Shown piece by piece: positions 47,328 to 56,581 of a DNA stretch of 63,183 nt (positions within the stretch are counted from its first letter, which is position 1; each line of letters begins with the position of its first letter). The DNA is from Methanoprimaticola sp047501175 (GTDB lineage: Archaea > Thermoplasmatota > Thermoplasmata > Methanomassiliicoccales > Methanomethylophilaceae). The DNA is taken from assembly GCF_047501175.1 (NCBI RefSeq), contig NZ_JBEQWH010000010.1, positions 1 through 63,183 of the forward strand. The letters run 5' to 3'. A program made the translations under genes and the position numbers. The notes beneath the pieces were generated by a model. That model did not search any database and was not told where the DNA came from. It worked only from the letters and a program-made list of their open reading frames with translations.

Positions 47328-49985
47328 ATGATATTCGATAGATTGGCGAGCGGCATCGTCCGTCACCATAAGGCCATCCTGGCCATATGGGTGGTGGTGC
47401 TGCTCTGCGCAGTCCCTCTGGCCCTCAAGGCGGCTGATGTCATGAAATACGACGTCAACGACATGGCCGGGGAGGACTCGGAATCGGTCCAGGGGATGGA
47501 GGTGATCTCCAATTATTTCCCCGGCTCGTCCGCCGACATCTCTGCGACGCCCATCATCGTCATACAGTACGACGATGCGGACGGTCTGGCCTCGGCAGAG
47601 GCCCTGATAAACAAGCTGAACCAGGAAGCGACCGGCTTCACGATGGAGGACGGGACGTACAAGCTCAACACGAACATGCAGCCCGGGCCCTTCGTGACCG
47701 CGACCGTGTCCTCGGAGACCGGCCCCGGCGTCATGATGGTCGGGGTGATGTACAACCAGTCGCTCGTGAAGGGGGACGATCCCCGTCTGTCCGTCACCGA
47801 TGACACCCCCGAGCTCAGACAGTTCATAAAGGACGTCTCCACTGGCACGGAGGGTCTGGAGGTCTATCTGACCGGGACCCCCGCTATCAACTACGATACG
47901 ATGACGGGTGCCATGAGCGACATCCAGAAGATCGACCCGTTCACGATCCTCCTGATCCTCATACTGGTGGGGCTGTTCTTCAGGTCCTTCATAACCTCCG
48001 CCACGCCTCCCATAACGATCGGTGTGGCGTTCGTGCTCGTCCTCGCGATGATATTCTTCCTCGGGAACCTGTTCGACATCTTCTTCATCACGGAGATCAT
48101 GTTGCTGGTCTCCATGATGGGGGCGGGGTGCGACTACTGCATATTCATCATAGCCAGGTACAGGGAGGAGCTCAGGTCCGGAAAGGAGCACGAGGCCGCT
48201 CTGCACGAGGCCGTCAAGTGGGCGGGAGAGTCCATCGCGGTCTCCGGAGCATCCGTCATCATCGGGTTCGGGGCCATGTCCATCTGCTCGTTCAGCATGG
48301 TCTCCACGATGGGGATCTGCCTCGCACTGGGAATCATCGTGGCGCTCCTCGCGGCACTGACCCTCATCCCCTCCATACTCGCCGTCGTCGGCGACAGGAT
48401 ATTCTGGCCCTCCACCGCGAAGCGCTACGAGGAGACCGGCAAGTCCCAGAGGGGCTGGCACAACTGGTTCGGGAAGGTCGGGCACAGATACTTCGAGAGG
48501 TCCTCCCGTTTCTCCCTCAAGCATGCCAAGGCTATCACGATCGTCGCGGTCCTCGCGACCGCCCCCGCCGCATACATAGCACTGACATCCGAGACCTCCT
48601 ACGACATGATAGGCGCCATGCAGAACGGCGATTCCGGAGAGGGCATGGACCTGATCGGCGAGTACGCCGACGAGGGTATGCTGAACCCCAACTATGTGGT
48701 CATCCAGTACAAGGACGTCCTGGCACACGTGGAGCCTGTGCTGGATCCATCCACCGGCGTCGCCATACAGGGGATGTACAACCTGGTGTGGGACGATGCG
48801 TATACGGGCGAGGGTGGTGTTCGCGATCAGTTGAACGACCTGGTCGACAACATCATCGAGCGCGATGGCGGCGAGAACAGCAACATAGGTGCGGTGACGC
48901 TCCCGTTCGAGTGGTCGCTGGCAGTCGCGGATGCCGTCTCCCAGCTCCCGGAGGGGACTCCCGCTCAGATCCTCGACCTGATCGTTAAGAACTCCAATGC
49001 GGAGATCGCACAGATCCTGAACATGTCCATCCCCATGCTGACCAACTACTACGTGAAGATGATAGAGTCGGAATTCCCGGAGGGGACTCCCGAGGAAGTG
49101 ATCATCGGCACCGCTCAGGGGATGCTCATAGACGTCACCAGCCCCCAGCCCGCCAGCCCCATGATCGATTACATCGTCAACTCGAACTGCGGTCTCCTCG
49201 GAGGGTCCTATGCCAGTTCCGAGACCGGTTCCGGCGATGTGACCTACGTCAAGCTGTCGATACCCACCAACGAGGCGTCCATGGCGCCCAGGTCCATGGA
49301 GTCGATCAACATGATCTCCGCATCCGTGGACGAGTACAGGGCGGACAACACCGGTCTCGTGGAGGCCACGTGGATCACCGGTACCGCGGCCGTCATGTAC
49401 GAGGTGTCCAACGTGATCAGCGGGGAGTTCAACAACATCGAGGTCCTCGTCATCGTGCTGATCATCATCCTGCTGTTCGTGGTGATGCGCTCGTACACCA
49501 TCCCGATAAGGTCGGTCCTCACGATCCTGATGAGCATATGCTGGACCCTGGCGATCACCCACATAGTGTTCGTGAACATCCTCGGAGGGGAGGTCATGTG
49601 GCTCGTCCCGCTGATCCTCCTCGTAATATGTCTCGGATTGGGAATGGACTACGACATCCTGCTGACCACCAGGATCAAGGAGAACGTCAGGGCCAAGGGC
49701 ATGTCCAACGACGAGGCCATCCATCAGGCCGTCCTCCACACGGGTTCCGTCATCACCATCTGCGGACTCATCATGGGCGGTGCCTTCGGAACGCTGATGC
49801 TGTCCTCCATGGAGATGCTCCAGGAGTTCGGATTCGCCCTGTGCTTCGCCATCCTCGTGGATGCGCTGGTCGTCAGGACGTACATCGTCCCGGCCGTGAT
49901 GCACCTCCTCGGAGATTGGAACTGGAAGGGTCCGAAGTTCATGCAGCCCAAGGAGCCCGTTCCCGAAAAGGAACAGGAGATCTGA
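47328..49985 (+). CDS. MMPL/HAE3-type RND transporter
   Basis: An 885-residue membrane exporter with two-fold pseudo-symmetry. An N-terminal helix (ILAIWVVVLLCAVPLAL) is followed by a large extracytoplasmic loop, five helices with MMGAGCDYCIFIIARYREE and SIAVSGASVIIGFGAM, a second large loop, then five more helices with LGLGMDYDILLTTRIKENV. The GxxxDY motifs in both halves are the proton-relay signature of MMPL proteins. Archaeal members are proposed to export lipids or hydrophobic compounds. The start is leaderless by TATA spacing. The terminator region follows directly. Confidence 0.92.
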   Translation: MIFDRLASGIVRHHKAILAIWVVVLLCAVPLALKAADVMKYDVNDMAGEDSESVQGMEVISNYFPGSSADISATPIIVIQYDDADGLASAEALINKLNQEATGFTMEDGTYKLNTNMQPGPFVTATVSSETGPGVMMVGVMYNQSLVKGDDPRLSVTDDTPELRQFIKDVSTGTEGLEVYLTGTPAINYDTMTGAMSDIQKIDPFTILLILILVGLFFRSFITSATPPITIGVAFVLVLAMIFFLGNLFDIFFITEIMLLVSMMGAGCDYCIFIIARYREELRSGKEHEAALHEAVKWAGESIAVSGASVIIGFGAMSICSFSMVSTMGICLALGIIVALLAALTLIPSILAVVGDRIFWPSTAKRYEETGKSQRGWHNWFGKVGHRYFERSSRFSLKHAKAITIVAVLATAPAAYIALTSETSYDMIGAMQNGDSGEGMDLIGEYADEGMLNPNYVVIQYKDVLAHVEPVLDPSTGVAIQGMYNLVWDDAYTGEGGVRDQLNDLVDNIIERDGGENSNIGAVTLPFEWSLAVADAVSQLPEGTPAQILDLIVKNSNAEIAQILNMSIPMLTNYYVKMIESEFPEGTPEEVIIGTAQGMLIDVTSPQPASPMIDYIVNSNCGLLGGSYASSETGSGDVTYVKLSIPTNEASMAPRSMESINMISASVDEYRADNTGLVEATWITGTAAVMYEVSNVISGEFNNIEVLVIVLIIILLFVVMRSYTIPIRSVLTILMSICWTLAITHIVFVNILGGEVMWLVPLILLVICLGLGMDYDILLTTRIKENVRAKGMSNDEAIHQAVLHTGSVITICGLIMGGAFGTLMLSSMEMLQEFGFALCFAILVDALVVRTYIVPAVMHLLGDWNWKGPKFMQPKEPVPEKEQEI

Positions 49986-49988
49986 AAC

Positions 49989-50008
49989 GGGGGACATCCC
50001 CCTTTACA
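49989..50008 (+). terminator. Terminator of the MMPL transporter gene
   Basis: GGGGG and CCCCC with loop ACAT, followed by TTTACA, directly after the stop. Confidence 0.65.
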
Positions 50009-50010
50009 AT

Positions 50011-50036
50011 GAAAACCGGACCCCTCGCGGGTCCGG
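50011..50036 (-). terminator. Terminator of the HTH/DUF2975 operon
   Basis: CCGGACCC and GGGTCCGG form an 8-bp stem with a 5-nt loop; on the minus strand it is followed by TTTTCATT. Confidence 0.7.
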
Positions 50037-50057
50037 ACCTTCTTCCCAGGTACGGAT

Positions 50058-50282
50058 TCACTTGTCCCGTCCCTTCTCCGAAGGGATGTACTCCAGGATG
50101 TCGCCGGGCTGGCATCCGAGGGTCTCGCATATCGACTCCAGGGTGGAGAACCTCACGCCCTGGACCTTCCCGGTCTTTATCTTGGAGAGGTTCACATAGG
50201 ATATGCCCACGTTCTCCGCAAGCTCCTTCAGCGTGACCTTCCGGTCTGCCATGATGCGGTCCAGTCTGAGTATTATGGGCAT
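50058..50282 (-). CDS. XRE-family HTH regulator (YozG-like)
   Basis: A 74-residue Cro/CI-type helix-turn-helix protein: MPIILRLDRIMADRKVTLKE, then LAENVGISYVNLSKIKTGKV (recognition helix region) and STLESICETLGCQPGDILEY. It matches the short YozG-type regulators that accompany DUF2975 membrane proteins, and starts 4 nt after the stop of such a gene. The pair is probably co-expressed, with this protein as its regulator. Confidence 0.9.
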   Translation of the reverse strand: MPIILRLDRIMADRKVTLKELAENVGISYVNLSKIKTGKVQGVRFSTLESICETLGCQPGDILEYIPSEKGRDK

Positions 50283-50286
50283 GGTA

Positions 50287-50790
50287 TCAGATGAACTCGT
50301 CTGATTCGGTCTGAAGGACCGTGCCGTATTCGAACAACAGCGAGAACGAGTATGCGAGCGTGGCGATGATGATGTATGCCAGCGAGATCGCCAACGGGAC
50401 ATCGCCGTTGGTCAGCACGTACATCGCCACCTCCAGGGTGATATGGACGATCAGTCCTATGAACGCCACGTATGCGACCAGTCTGATGCTCCTCACGTTC
50501 TCTTCCCTGAAAGGGGTCTCCTCCCTGCTGATGGTGGCCGTGATGCGGTACGTCATTATCGCGGTGAACACCAGGACTATGTTGTACAGGACCCCCCTGG
50601 CGGCACTGGCCAGCGTCTCGTTGCGGGTCCATTCCATGATCGTGAACCCCGGGTCCGTGAGATACAGCCCCAGGACCACCGAGTTCATAATGGTCATTCC
50701 GACCGTGAAGATCACCAGTATCAGACAGAACCAGACGGCTGCCTTGCAGATCCGTTTGAGCTTCGTCAGACTATTCGTGCCTGCCATCAT
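50287..50790 (-). CDS. DUF2975 family membrane protein
   Basis: A 167-residue protein with four hydrophobic spans (VWFCLILVIFTVGMTIMN; GVLYNIVLVFTAIMTYRI; LVAYVAFIGLIVHITLEVAM; ISLAYIIIATLAYSFSLLFE). The segment TPFREENVRSIRLVA is characteristic of DUF2975. A TATA (ATTTATAATG, minus strand, near 50816) is 26 nt before the start, so the mRNA is leaderless. It forms an operon with the HTH gene. Function is unknown; pairs like this are common in Firmicutes. Confidence 0.82.
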   Translation of the reverse strand: MMAGTNSLTKLKRICKAAVWFCLILVIFTVGMTIMNSVVLGLYLTDPGFTIMEWTRNETLASAARGVLYNIVLVFTAIMTYRITATISREETPFREENVRSIRLVAYVAFIGLIVHITLEVAMYVLTNGDVPLAISLAYIIIATLAYSFSLLFEYGTVLQTESDEFI

Positions 50791-50940
50791 CCGTTACCAT
50801 ATCATTTCATTATAAATCAATATCTCATAATACGACACATACAATCATATCATAAGATTACATCTTTATCGTTTTACATTAAACATTTATATCTAGAGGT
50901 TAATGTGGTTGTACCCGAGAGATACGGGGGGTTGATACCA

Positions 50941-51168
50941 ATGACCAACAAAGTAGGATTCCGTGCGGTAAGACTCAGCCGCAGAAATCTCGAGAAACTG
51001 AGGGATGACGGGAAGAAGACGGACATCGAGCTGGTCGGCATCGTCTATGCCGACGAGGACGTGACCCCCGAGCTCATCGAGCAGACCGTTTCCAGCACCA
51101 AGATCTACGGCAGGATAATCGCCACGCCGACGGTCAAGCAGGCCCTTCTCTCCAGAGAGGTCGCGTGA
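50941..51168 (+). CDS. Hypothetical 75-residue protein
   Basis: A small basic/acidic mixed protein, MTNKVGFRAVRLSRRNLEKL at the start and TVKQALLSREVA at the end. The ATG at 50941 is supported by GGTTGAT 4 nt before it and by TATA CATTTATATC near 50888. Longer upstream readings run into the divergent gene and are not supported. No family is recognised. The separate promoter with a leader of about 25 nt suggests a well-expressed gene. Confidence 0.65.
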   Translation: MTNKVGFRAVRLSRRNLEKLRDDGKKTDIELVGIVYADEDVTPELIEQTVSSTKIYGRIIATPTVKQALLSREVA

Positions 51169-51301
51169 CATATTGCTCGACTTCCGCCGAGCAACAATCC
51201 CGTTCAAGGATGCATAGAATAGTGTTAACGCCGTTGCCTTCTTTAAGACCCATGAGGGGGTTTTTTATGTGATGTAAGGCGTCAACGGCATCGGTGCTAG
51301 A
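51169..51301 (+). promoter_or_regulatory. Intergenic region: hairpin and promoter before the symporter gene
   Basis: TTGCTCG and CGAGCAA (51175-51196, 8-nt loop) form a hairpin just after the small gene and may act as its terminator. TATA-like GTTTTTTATG (51260-51269) lies about 37 nt before the TTG start. GTTAACGCCGTTGCC (51223-51237) and GGCGTCAACGGC (51278-51289) are partly complementary. Confidence 0.45.
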
Positions 51302-52810
51302 TTGGATTACCAGATATTGCTGGCTTTCATCCTCTACTTCGCCCTTGTGCTGGGTATCGGACTCTACTTCTACAAGAGGTCCCACAGCATGGAGGATTAT
51401 TTCCTCGGCGGAAGGAAGATGGGGCCTTATGTTACCGCGATGTCCGCGCAGGCATCCGACATGAGCGGATGGCTGCTCCTGGGACTTCCCGGATCCATCC
51501 TCGTCGCCGGAATGGGACAGGTCTGGATCGGTATCGGACTCGCCATAGGTTCGTACATCTCTTGGCTCGTCGTCGCCAAGAGGCTCAGAAAACACTCCGT
51601 CGTCGCCGGGAACTCGCTCACGATGCCGGAATTCTTCTCGAATCGCTACAAGGACACCAAAGGATACCTGAGGCTCATAAGCTCCGTTGTCATCCTGGTG
51701 TTCTTCGTCCTGTACGTGGCGTCCGGGTTCAAGAGCTGCGGAGAGGTCCTGAACTACGCGTTCGGGGTCGATATCACGCTGGCCATGATCATCGGTGCCG
51801 CGATCATTCTCATCTACACTTTCCTTGGCGGATACAAGGCGGTCTGCTGGACCGACTTCTTCCAGGCTATCCTGATGGTGGTGGCCATCGTCATCGTCCC
51901 CATAGCGGCGATCAGCTCCATGGGCGGATGGGACGCGGTCACCCCCGGCTGGGAATACGTGAACATGAAGTACAGCATGGACGGGTTCACCAACCTGTTC
52001 TACAGCGATGGGGCGCCCATGTCCGCAGTTGCGATAATCTCGCTCCTGGCGTGGGGATTCGGATACTTCGGTATGCCTCACATCGTCGTCAGGTACATGT
52101 CCATCAGGAGCATCGACGAGGTCAAGGTGGCCCGTAGGATCTCACTGGTCTGGATAGTCATCGCCCTTGCCGCCGCATGTCTCATCGGACTTGTCGGGAG
52201 GGCGTACTTCGATGCCCAGGGACTTACCCCGTCGGTGGACTACAATCCCGAACACGCGTTCCTCATGATGGCCGGGGACCTGTTCATTCCGTTCATCGCA
52301 GGAGTGATCTTCGCCGCCGTCATGGCAGCGATCATGTCCACCGCAGACTCCCAGCTCCTCGTCTCGTCCTCGTCCATCACCAACGACGTCCTCGGGAAGA
52401 GCAAGAGGTTCAACTTCTCCGATGAGAAGCTCATGTGGATCTCCAGGATCGTAGTCATGGTCATCGCGGTTTTCGCTGTGTTCATCGCACTTTTCGGTGG
52501 AAAGAACATCATGGGCCTCGTCGGATACGCATGGGCCGGATTCGGATCCGCGTTCGCACCACTCATGATCCTCTCCCTGTTCTGGAAGAGGATGAACCTG
52601 CAGGGTGCCATGGCCGCCATGATCACCGGTTTCATCGTCGTCATCCTCTGGGAGACGTTCGGACCCTCGGAGATCTACTCCCTGCTGCCCGGATTCCTCA
52701 TCTCTCTGGTCGTCGGTATCGTTGTCGCCCTGCTCACCCCCGAGCCTCCCCAGGAGGCGGTCGAGGAGTTCGATGCGGCGCAGACCTACACCGAGAACAC
52801 AACCGAGTGA
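51302..52810 (+). CDS. Sodium/solute symporter, PutP (proline) subfamily
   Basis: A 502-residue SSS-family transporter with about 13 spans. Landmarks are the first helix YQILLAFILYFALVLGIGLY, FLGGRKMGPYVTAMSAQASDMSGWLLLGLPG, the SSS signature region near GYFGMPHIVVRYMSIRS, and ADSQLLVSSSS, containing Ser residues of the Na2 sodium site. It resembles the proline transporter PutP. The start is TTG, with GGTG 5 nt upstream and no in-frame ATG before a TAA at 51275. The acidic C-terminus is cytoplasmic. Confidence 0.9.
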   Translation: MDYQILLAFILYFALVLGIGLYFYKRSHSMEDYFLGGRKMGPYVTAMSAQASDMSGWLLLGLPGSILVAGMGQVWIGIGLAIGSYISWLVVAKRLRKHSVVAGNSLTMPEFFSNRYKDTKGYLRLISSVVILVFFVLYVASGFKSCGEVLNYAFGVDITLAMIIGAAIILIYTFLGGYKAVCWTDFFQAILMVVAIVIVPIAAISSMGGWDAVTPGWEYVNMKYSMDGFTNLFYSDGAPMSAVAIISLLAWGFGYFGMPHIVVRYMSIRSIDEVKVARRISLVWIVIALAAACLIGLVGRAYFDAQGLTPSVDYNPEHAFLMMAGDLFIPFIAGVIFAAVMAAIMSTADSQLLVSSSSITNDVLGKSKRFNFSDEKLMWISRIVVMVIAVFAVFIALFGGKNIMGLVGYAWAGFGSAFAPLMILSLFWKRMNLQGAMAAMITGFIVVILWETFGPSEIYSLLPGFLISLVVGIVVALLTPEPPQEAVEEFDAAQTYTENTTE

Positions 52811-52823
52811 GACAAACAAATTA

Positions 52824-52839
52824 CGCCCCTTCGGGGGCG
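52824..52839 (+). terminator. Terminator of the symporter gene
   Basis: CGCCCC and GGGGCG form a short strong hairpin 14 nt after the stop; no long T-tract follows. Confidence 0.5.
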
Positions 52840-52882
52840 GTCATCACCGTTATATTGAAGTCTCCCGCCCGAATGGGTCGTC

Positions 52883-53548
52883 ATGGCCGGGATCTCAGAC
52901 TACGAGACCATAGCGTCCGAGCGCACGGGGGAGCTGACGCTCAAAGGCTCCCGTTTCATCGGGATATCCATGCCCTGCCCTGACGAGGACTCCATCCAGA
53001 GGAACCTGGATGCGATATCCGCGAGATGGAGGGATGCAACCCACTACTGTTGGGCGGCCATAGTCGACGGTTCCGACCGGAGGGAGAGGTCCAGCGACAA
53101 CGGGGAGCCGTCGGGCACCGCGGGGAAGCCCATACTCGCGGTCCTGAGGGGGTCCGGCCTGACGGATGCCATGGTCATAGTCGTGAGGTACTTCGGCGGG
53201 ACGCTCTTGGGGACCGGGGGCCTGGTCCATGCGTACACGGAGGGCGCGAAGGTCGCGCTCAATGGCGTGGACAGGGTCGCGAGGCGCGCATGCTGCGCCT
53301 ACATGTTCCATCTGGACTATTCCGCCTACAGCGCATTCGAGTCCAAGATGGCGGACCTCATGGCATGCCGCCCGGAATGCGAGTACACCGACCGCGTCGA
53401 CATCAGGGTCAAGGTCCCGGTGGAGAGGAGGGAGGAGTTCCTCAGGAGGCTGTCGGACCTGAGCGAGAGGAAGGCCCGGCCGATAGAGCTCCCCGACGTG
53501 TACGTCCGAGCGTGCGCGCCCGGTCTGCCCAATCCACTTATATTGTGA
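52883..53548 (+). CDS. YigZ/IMPACT family protein
   Basis: A 221-residue protein. The N-terminal UPF0029 domain shows KGSRFIGISMPCPDEDSI, ATHYCWAAIVDG, SSDNGEPSGTAGKPIL and VVRYFGGTLLGTGGLVHAYTEGA, the strongest IMPACT-family signature. A C-terminal ferredoxin-like half follows. Members are linked to translation control or amino-acid stress, without an established reaction. TATA CGTTATATTG lies about 30 nt before the ATG. It is 16 nt upstream of the ABC-F gene. Confidence 0.92.
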   Translation: MAGISDYETIASERTGELTLKGSRFIGISMPCPDEDSIQRNLDAISARWRDATHYCWAAIVDGSDRRERSSDNGEPSGTAGKPILAVLRGSGLTDAMVIVVRYFGGTLLGTGGLVHAYTEGAKVALNGVDRVARRACCAYMFHLDYSAYSAFESKMADLMACRPECEYTDRVDIRVKVPVERREEFLRRLSDLSERKARPIELPDVYVRACAPGLPNPLIL

Positions 53549-53564
53549 CCCAATCCCGTCACCC

Positions 53565-55373
53565 ATGTTGCTGAAGGCCCAGTCCATAGCCAAGGCGTTC
53601 GGACCCGTCAAGGTGCTGAAAGACGTCAGTCTCCAGATAAACGAGGGGGACAGCATCGGACTGATCGGTGTCAACGGCGCGGGGAAGACGACCTTCCTGA
53701 ACATCCTTCTGGGAAGGATAAAGCCGGACACCGGGGAGCTCATAGGCCAGAGCGAGCGCATAGGGTATTTCGAGCAGTTCGCGGAGTCCGGCGACGTCAC
53801 CGTGCGCGAGGTGCTTGGACGCCCGTACGGGCACATAGAGGCGATCAAGCGCAGGCTCGACGAGATCGAGCAGGAGATGCTGGCCGGCGGGGACATAGAC
53901 TGGAACGCGCTCGCCGAGGAGAACTCCGCCCTGGAGGCGCAGCTCGCGAAGGCTGATGCCGAGGACGAGGACGGGAAGGTCGCCGCACTCAAGAAGGTCG
54001 GACTGTCCGCCGACATCATGGAGCGCTACATGTCCACCCTCTCCGGAGGGGAGCGCACCAAGGTCATGCTCTCGCGCATAGTGGTCCAGGCGGACAACTG
54101 CGACCTCCTGATCATGGACGAGCCCACCTCGCATCTGGACATCACCACCGTGGAGTGGCTCGAGGACTACCTCATCAAATCGCACTGCGGGGTCCTCGTC
54201 GTGAGTCACGACAGGTACTTCCTGGACAAGATCGCCACCCGCATGCTCGAGATCGAGCGCGGGAAGTCCCGCGAGTACAAGGGCAACTATTCAGATTTCA
54301 TAACGAAGAAGATGCTGGACCTGGACAGGATGGAGAAGGAGTACCGCAAGTACGCCGCCCAGAAGAAGCACCAGGAGGAGATCGCGAAGCAGCTCCACCA
54401 GGACCAGTGGTACATGACCACGTTCAAGACCCGCGAGAAGATGATCGCGAAGATGGAGGTCAAGGAGAAGCCGGAGAAGGTCCAGGAGGTCACCGTCCGC
54501 ATCCAGTCCGCGCCCAAGTCGGGGAAGAACGTCCTCATCTGCAAGAACCTCTGCGTGGACATCGAGGGCAACAGGATCCTGTCCGACGTGGAGCTGGACA
54601 TCCAGAAGGGCGAGAAGGTCGGCGTGTTCGGCGGCAACGGCGAGGGCAAGTCCACGCTGGTCAAGGCACTCCTCGGGCAGATACCGTTCACGGGGGACCT
54701 TTGGATGGCGCCGGGTGCGAAGATCGGGTACTACTCGCAGCACCACGAGATGCTGGACCCGAAGCTCACCGCGGAGGAGCAGCTGCTCCTGGTCGTCGGG
54801 AAGGACCGCAGGGCCGATGCCCGCAAGATGCTCTCCCGCTTCCTCCTATTCAACACGGACGTGGAGCGCCCGATATCCACGCTATCCGGAGGACAGAGGG
54901 CCAGGGTCGCGATGGCGATGCTCCTGCTGGACGCCACCAACCTCCTTGTGCTGGACGAGCCCACAAACTATCTGGACATCCCCGCCAAGCACGCCCTGGA
55001 GGAGGCGCTGAACGAGTACGACGGGACGGTCATAACCGTAACTCACGACAGGTACTTCCTGGACACCGTCTGCACCAAGATGATCGAGGTAAAGGACGGG
55101 CATGCCACGGAGTTCGCCGGGACCTACTCGGAGATGAAGGGCAGGCAGAACGTCCGCGAGATCGTCATGGATGCCGACGAGTACCGCGTCGTGGCGCCGT
55201 TCACCAATTGGGCCACGGGCAGGAAGTACGCCAAGGGCGAGCGCGTCCTGGTCACTCCTCCGGAGCAGAAGAGCTTCGAGTGGGCCATGAACCAGGGGAA
55301 GCTGAAGAAGACCGGGGGCCGTCAGAGGAAGAAGGTCGACAAGTCGTTCCTGGAGCCGGAGAAGAAGGAGTGA
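53565..55373 (+). CDS. ABC-F family ATPase (ribosome-associated)
   Basis: A 602-residue soluble tandem ABC protein without membrane helices. The first cassette has GVNGAGKTT, LSGGERTKV and LLIMDEPTSHLD; the second has GGNGEGKST, LSGGQRARV and LVLDEPTNYLD. A charged linker of about 80 residues (DRMEKEYRKYAAQKKHQEEI) is the ribosomal P-site-probing arm of ABC-F factors. The C-terminal extension is basic. TATA CACTTATATT is 26 nt before the ATG (leaderless). It probably relieves stalled ribosomes or confers resistance to translation inhibitors. Confidence 0.93.
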   Translation: MLLKAQSIAKAFGPVKVLKDVSLQINEGDSIGLIGVNGAGKTTFLNILLGRIKPDTGELIGQSERIGYFEQFAESGDVTVREVLGRPYGHIEAIKRRLDEIEQEMLAGGDIDWNALAEENSALEAQLAKADAEDEDGKVAALKKVGLSADIMERYMSTLSGGERTKVMLSRIVVQADNCDLLIMDEPTSHLDITTVEWLEDYLIKSHCGVLVVSHDRYFLDKIATRMLEIERGKSREYKGNYSDFITKKMLDLDRMEKEYRKYAAQKKHQEEIAKQLHQDQWYMTTFKTREKMIAKMEVKEKPEKVQEVTVRIQSAPKSGKNVLICKNLCVDIEGNRILSDVELDIQKGEKVGVFGGNGEGKSTLVKALLGQIPFTGDLWMAPGAKIGYYSQHHEMLDPKLTAEEQLLLVVGKDRRADARKMLSRFLLFNTDVERPISTLSGGQRARVAMAMLLLDATNLLVLDEPTNYLDIPAKHALEEALNEYDGTVITVTHDRYFLDTVCTKMIEVKDGHATEFAGTYSEMKGRQNVREIVMDADEYRVVAPFTNWATGRKYAKGERVLVTPPEQKSFEWAMNQGKLKKTGGRQRKKVDKSFLEPEKKE

Positions 55374-55374
55374 C

Positions 55375-56517
55375 TCACAGCAGCATGTCCGCTATGCCGT
55401 CCATCCTCCTCTCGAGGAGCATCAGGACGGCGTCGGCACGTTCGGAGGTCATCTCCGGGCTCCCATGATCGTCGGCCGCGGAGTGGAGCAGCCTGTCGAT
55501 CGAGGGGAGCGTCCCGTACATGGCGTCCACGTCGAGCCAGTCCAGGTCGGTCGAGAAGATGCGGTTCTCCATCCTCATGTCGTCGTTCGCCGATGGGATC
55601 GATTTCCGTATGCGTTCGGTCGTGTTCCTGCACATCAACGAGGTCCCGGTATCGTAGATGGGTGCGGGACGTACCCATTCCAATGTGTCCGCATCCCTGA
55701 CGATCCCGTAGTTCCCGAGATGGCGGTCCGTGTTCAGCATGATATGGTCGATGAAGGCCATCCGCGACATCGAGTCGCGGACGTCCAGTCCCGATTCGGC
55801 GCATCTGTCGACATACATATCACGATAGGAGTCACAATCCGGTCTGTCGATGCCTCTCAGTATGTTCGCTGCCGTGACCAGCTCCGTGTCCGCATCTATG
55901 AAGTCGTCACAGATCGAGAATGGGACATCATCCTTCCACATGATGGTGTAGTTCGCGTTCTCTATGCCCTGCGAATCCATGATGATCGTTGCGATGGCCT
56001 CGTTGAACGGCTCCTGCATGAACGGTTCGCTGCCACCTTTGATCAGGCACCGTCTCCCGTCGAGGATGGTCCATCTCTTCCTCAGGACGCCATCAGAGGT
56101 ATTGTCTGGTGATGAGACATCTATTTCACCACTTAGTTGCTCTCCAAATAATAGTTTCCCAATATCATCTGTGAATGAGTTGGTGAAGAAATTGACATCA
56201 TTCCATTTTATGTTGTCATGAAGCCGTTTGATCCAGTACTGATCAGATAGGCTTAGTCCCATTGATTTGGAGAGGAGTGCTTTGGTGTCATTAATCCCCA
56301 ATGTCTCCATCATTCTGATAAGGCCCCCACGACTGGCTGGTATCGAACGACCGTTCCACCAAGATCTGAAACCATCCATGCAAACATCATTGTTTACAGT
56401 GGTGCCGATAGGCATACGATTTATGTCGAATACGTCGTTCACATTCTCAAGATGTCCACTATCAGTCAGATTAATGGATACGACCGGAACGTCCTTATGC
56501 ATGAGAATGTAGGCCAT
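55375..56517 (-). CDS. HipA-like kinase
   Basis: A 380-residue protein with a HipA_C-type kinase core. Lys160 and GGSEPFMQEPFNEAIATIIM resemble the ATP-binding segment. The catalytic loop NTDRHLGN (262-269) and metal-binding Asp289 (IYDTGTSL) are intact, so activity is likely. HipA-type kinases phosphorylate translation factors and act as toxins with a HipB partner; no HTH partner lies beside this gene. The first 140 or so codons (56100-56517) are much more AT-rich than the rest, which points to a mosaic or recently acquired 5-prime part. A weak TATA-like CATATCTC is about 26 nt upstream. Confidence 0.82.
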   Translation of the reverse strand: MAYILMHKDVPVVSINLTDSGHLENVNDVFDINRMPIGTTVNNDVCMDGFRSWWNGRSIPASRGGLIRMMETLGINDTKALLSKSMGLSLSDQYWIKRLHDNIKWNDVNFFTNSFTDDIGKLLFGEQLSGEIDVSSPDNTSDGVLRKRWTILDGRRCLIKGGSEPFMQEPFNEAIATIIMDSQGIENANYTIMWKDDVPFSICDDFIDADTELVTAANILRGIDRPDCDSYRDMYVDRCAESGLDVRDSMSRMAFIDHIMLNTDRHLGNYGIVRDADTLEWVRPAPIYDTGTSLMCRNTTERIRKSIPSANDDMRMENRIFSTDLDWLDVDAMYGTLPSIDRLLHSAADDHGSPEMTSERADAVLMLLERRMDGIADMLL

Positions 56518-56581
56518 AATAAGATAGTAACAGTAAGTGAGATATGATTGTAGCGGGGTCCTGCATAGAATGAATCATCAT

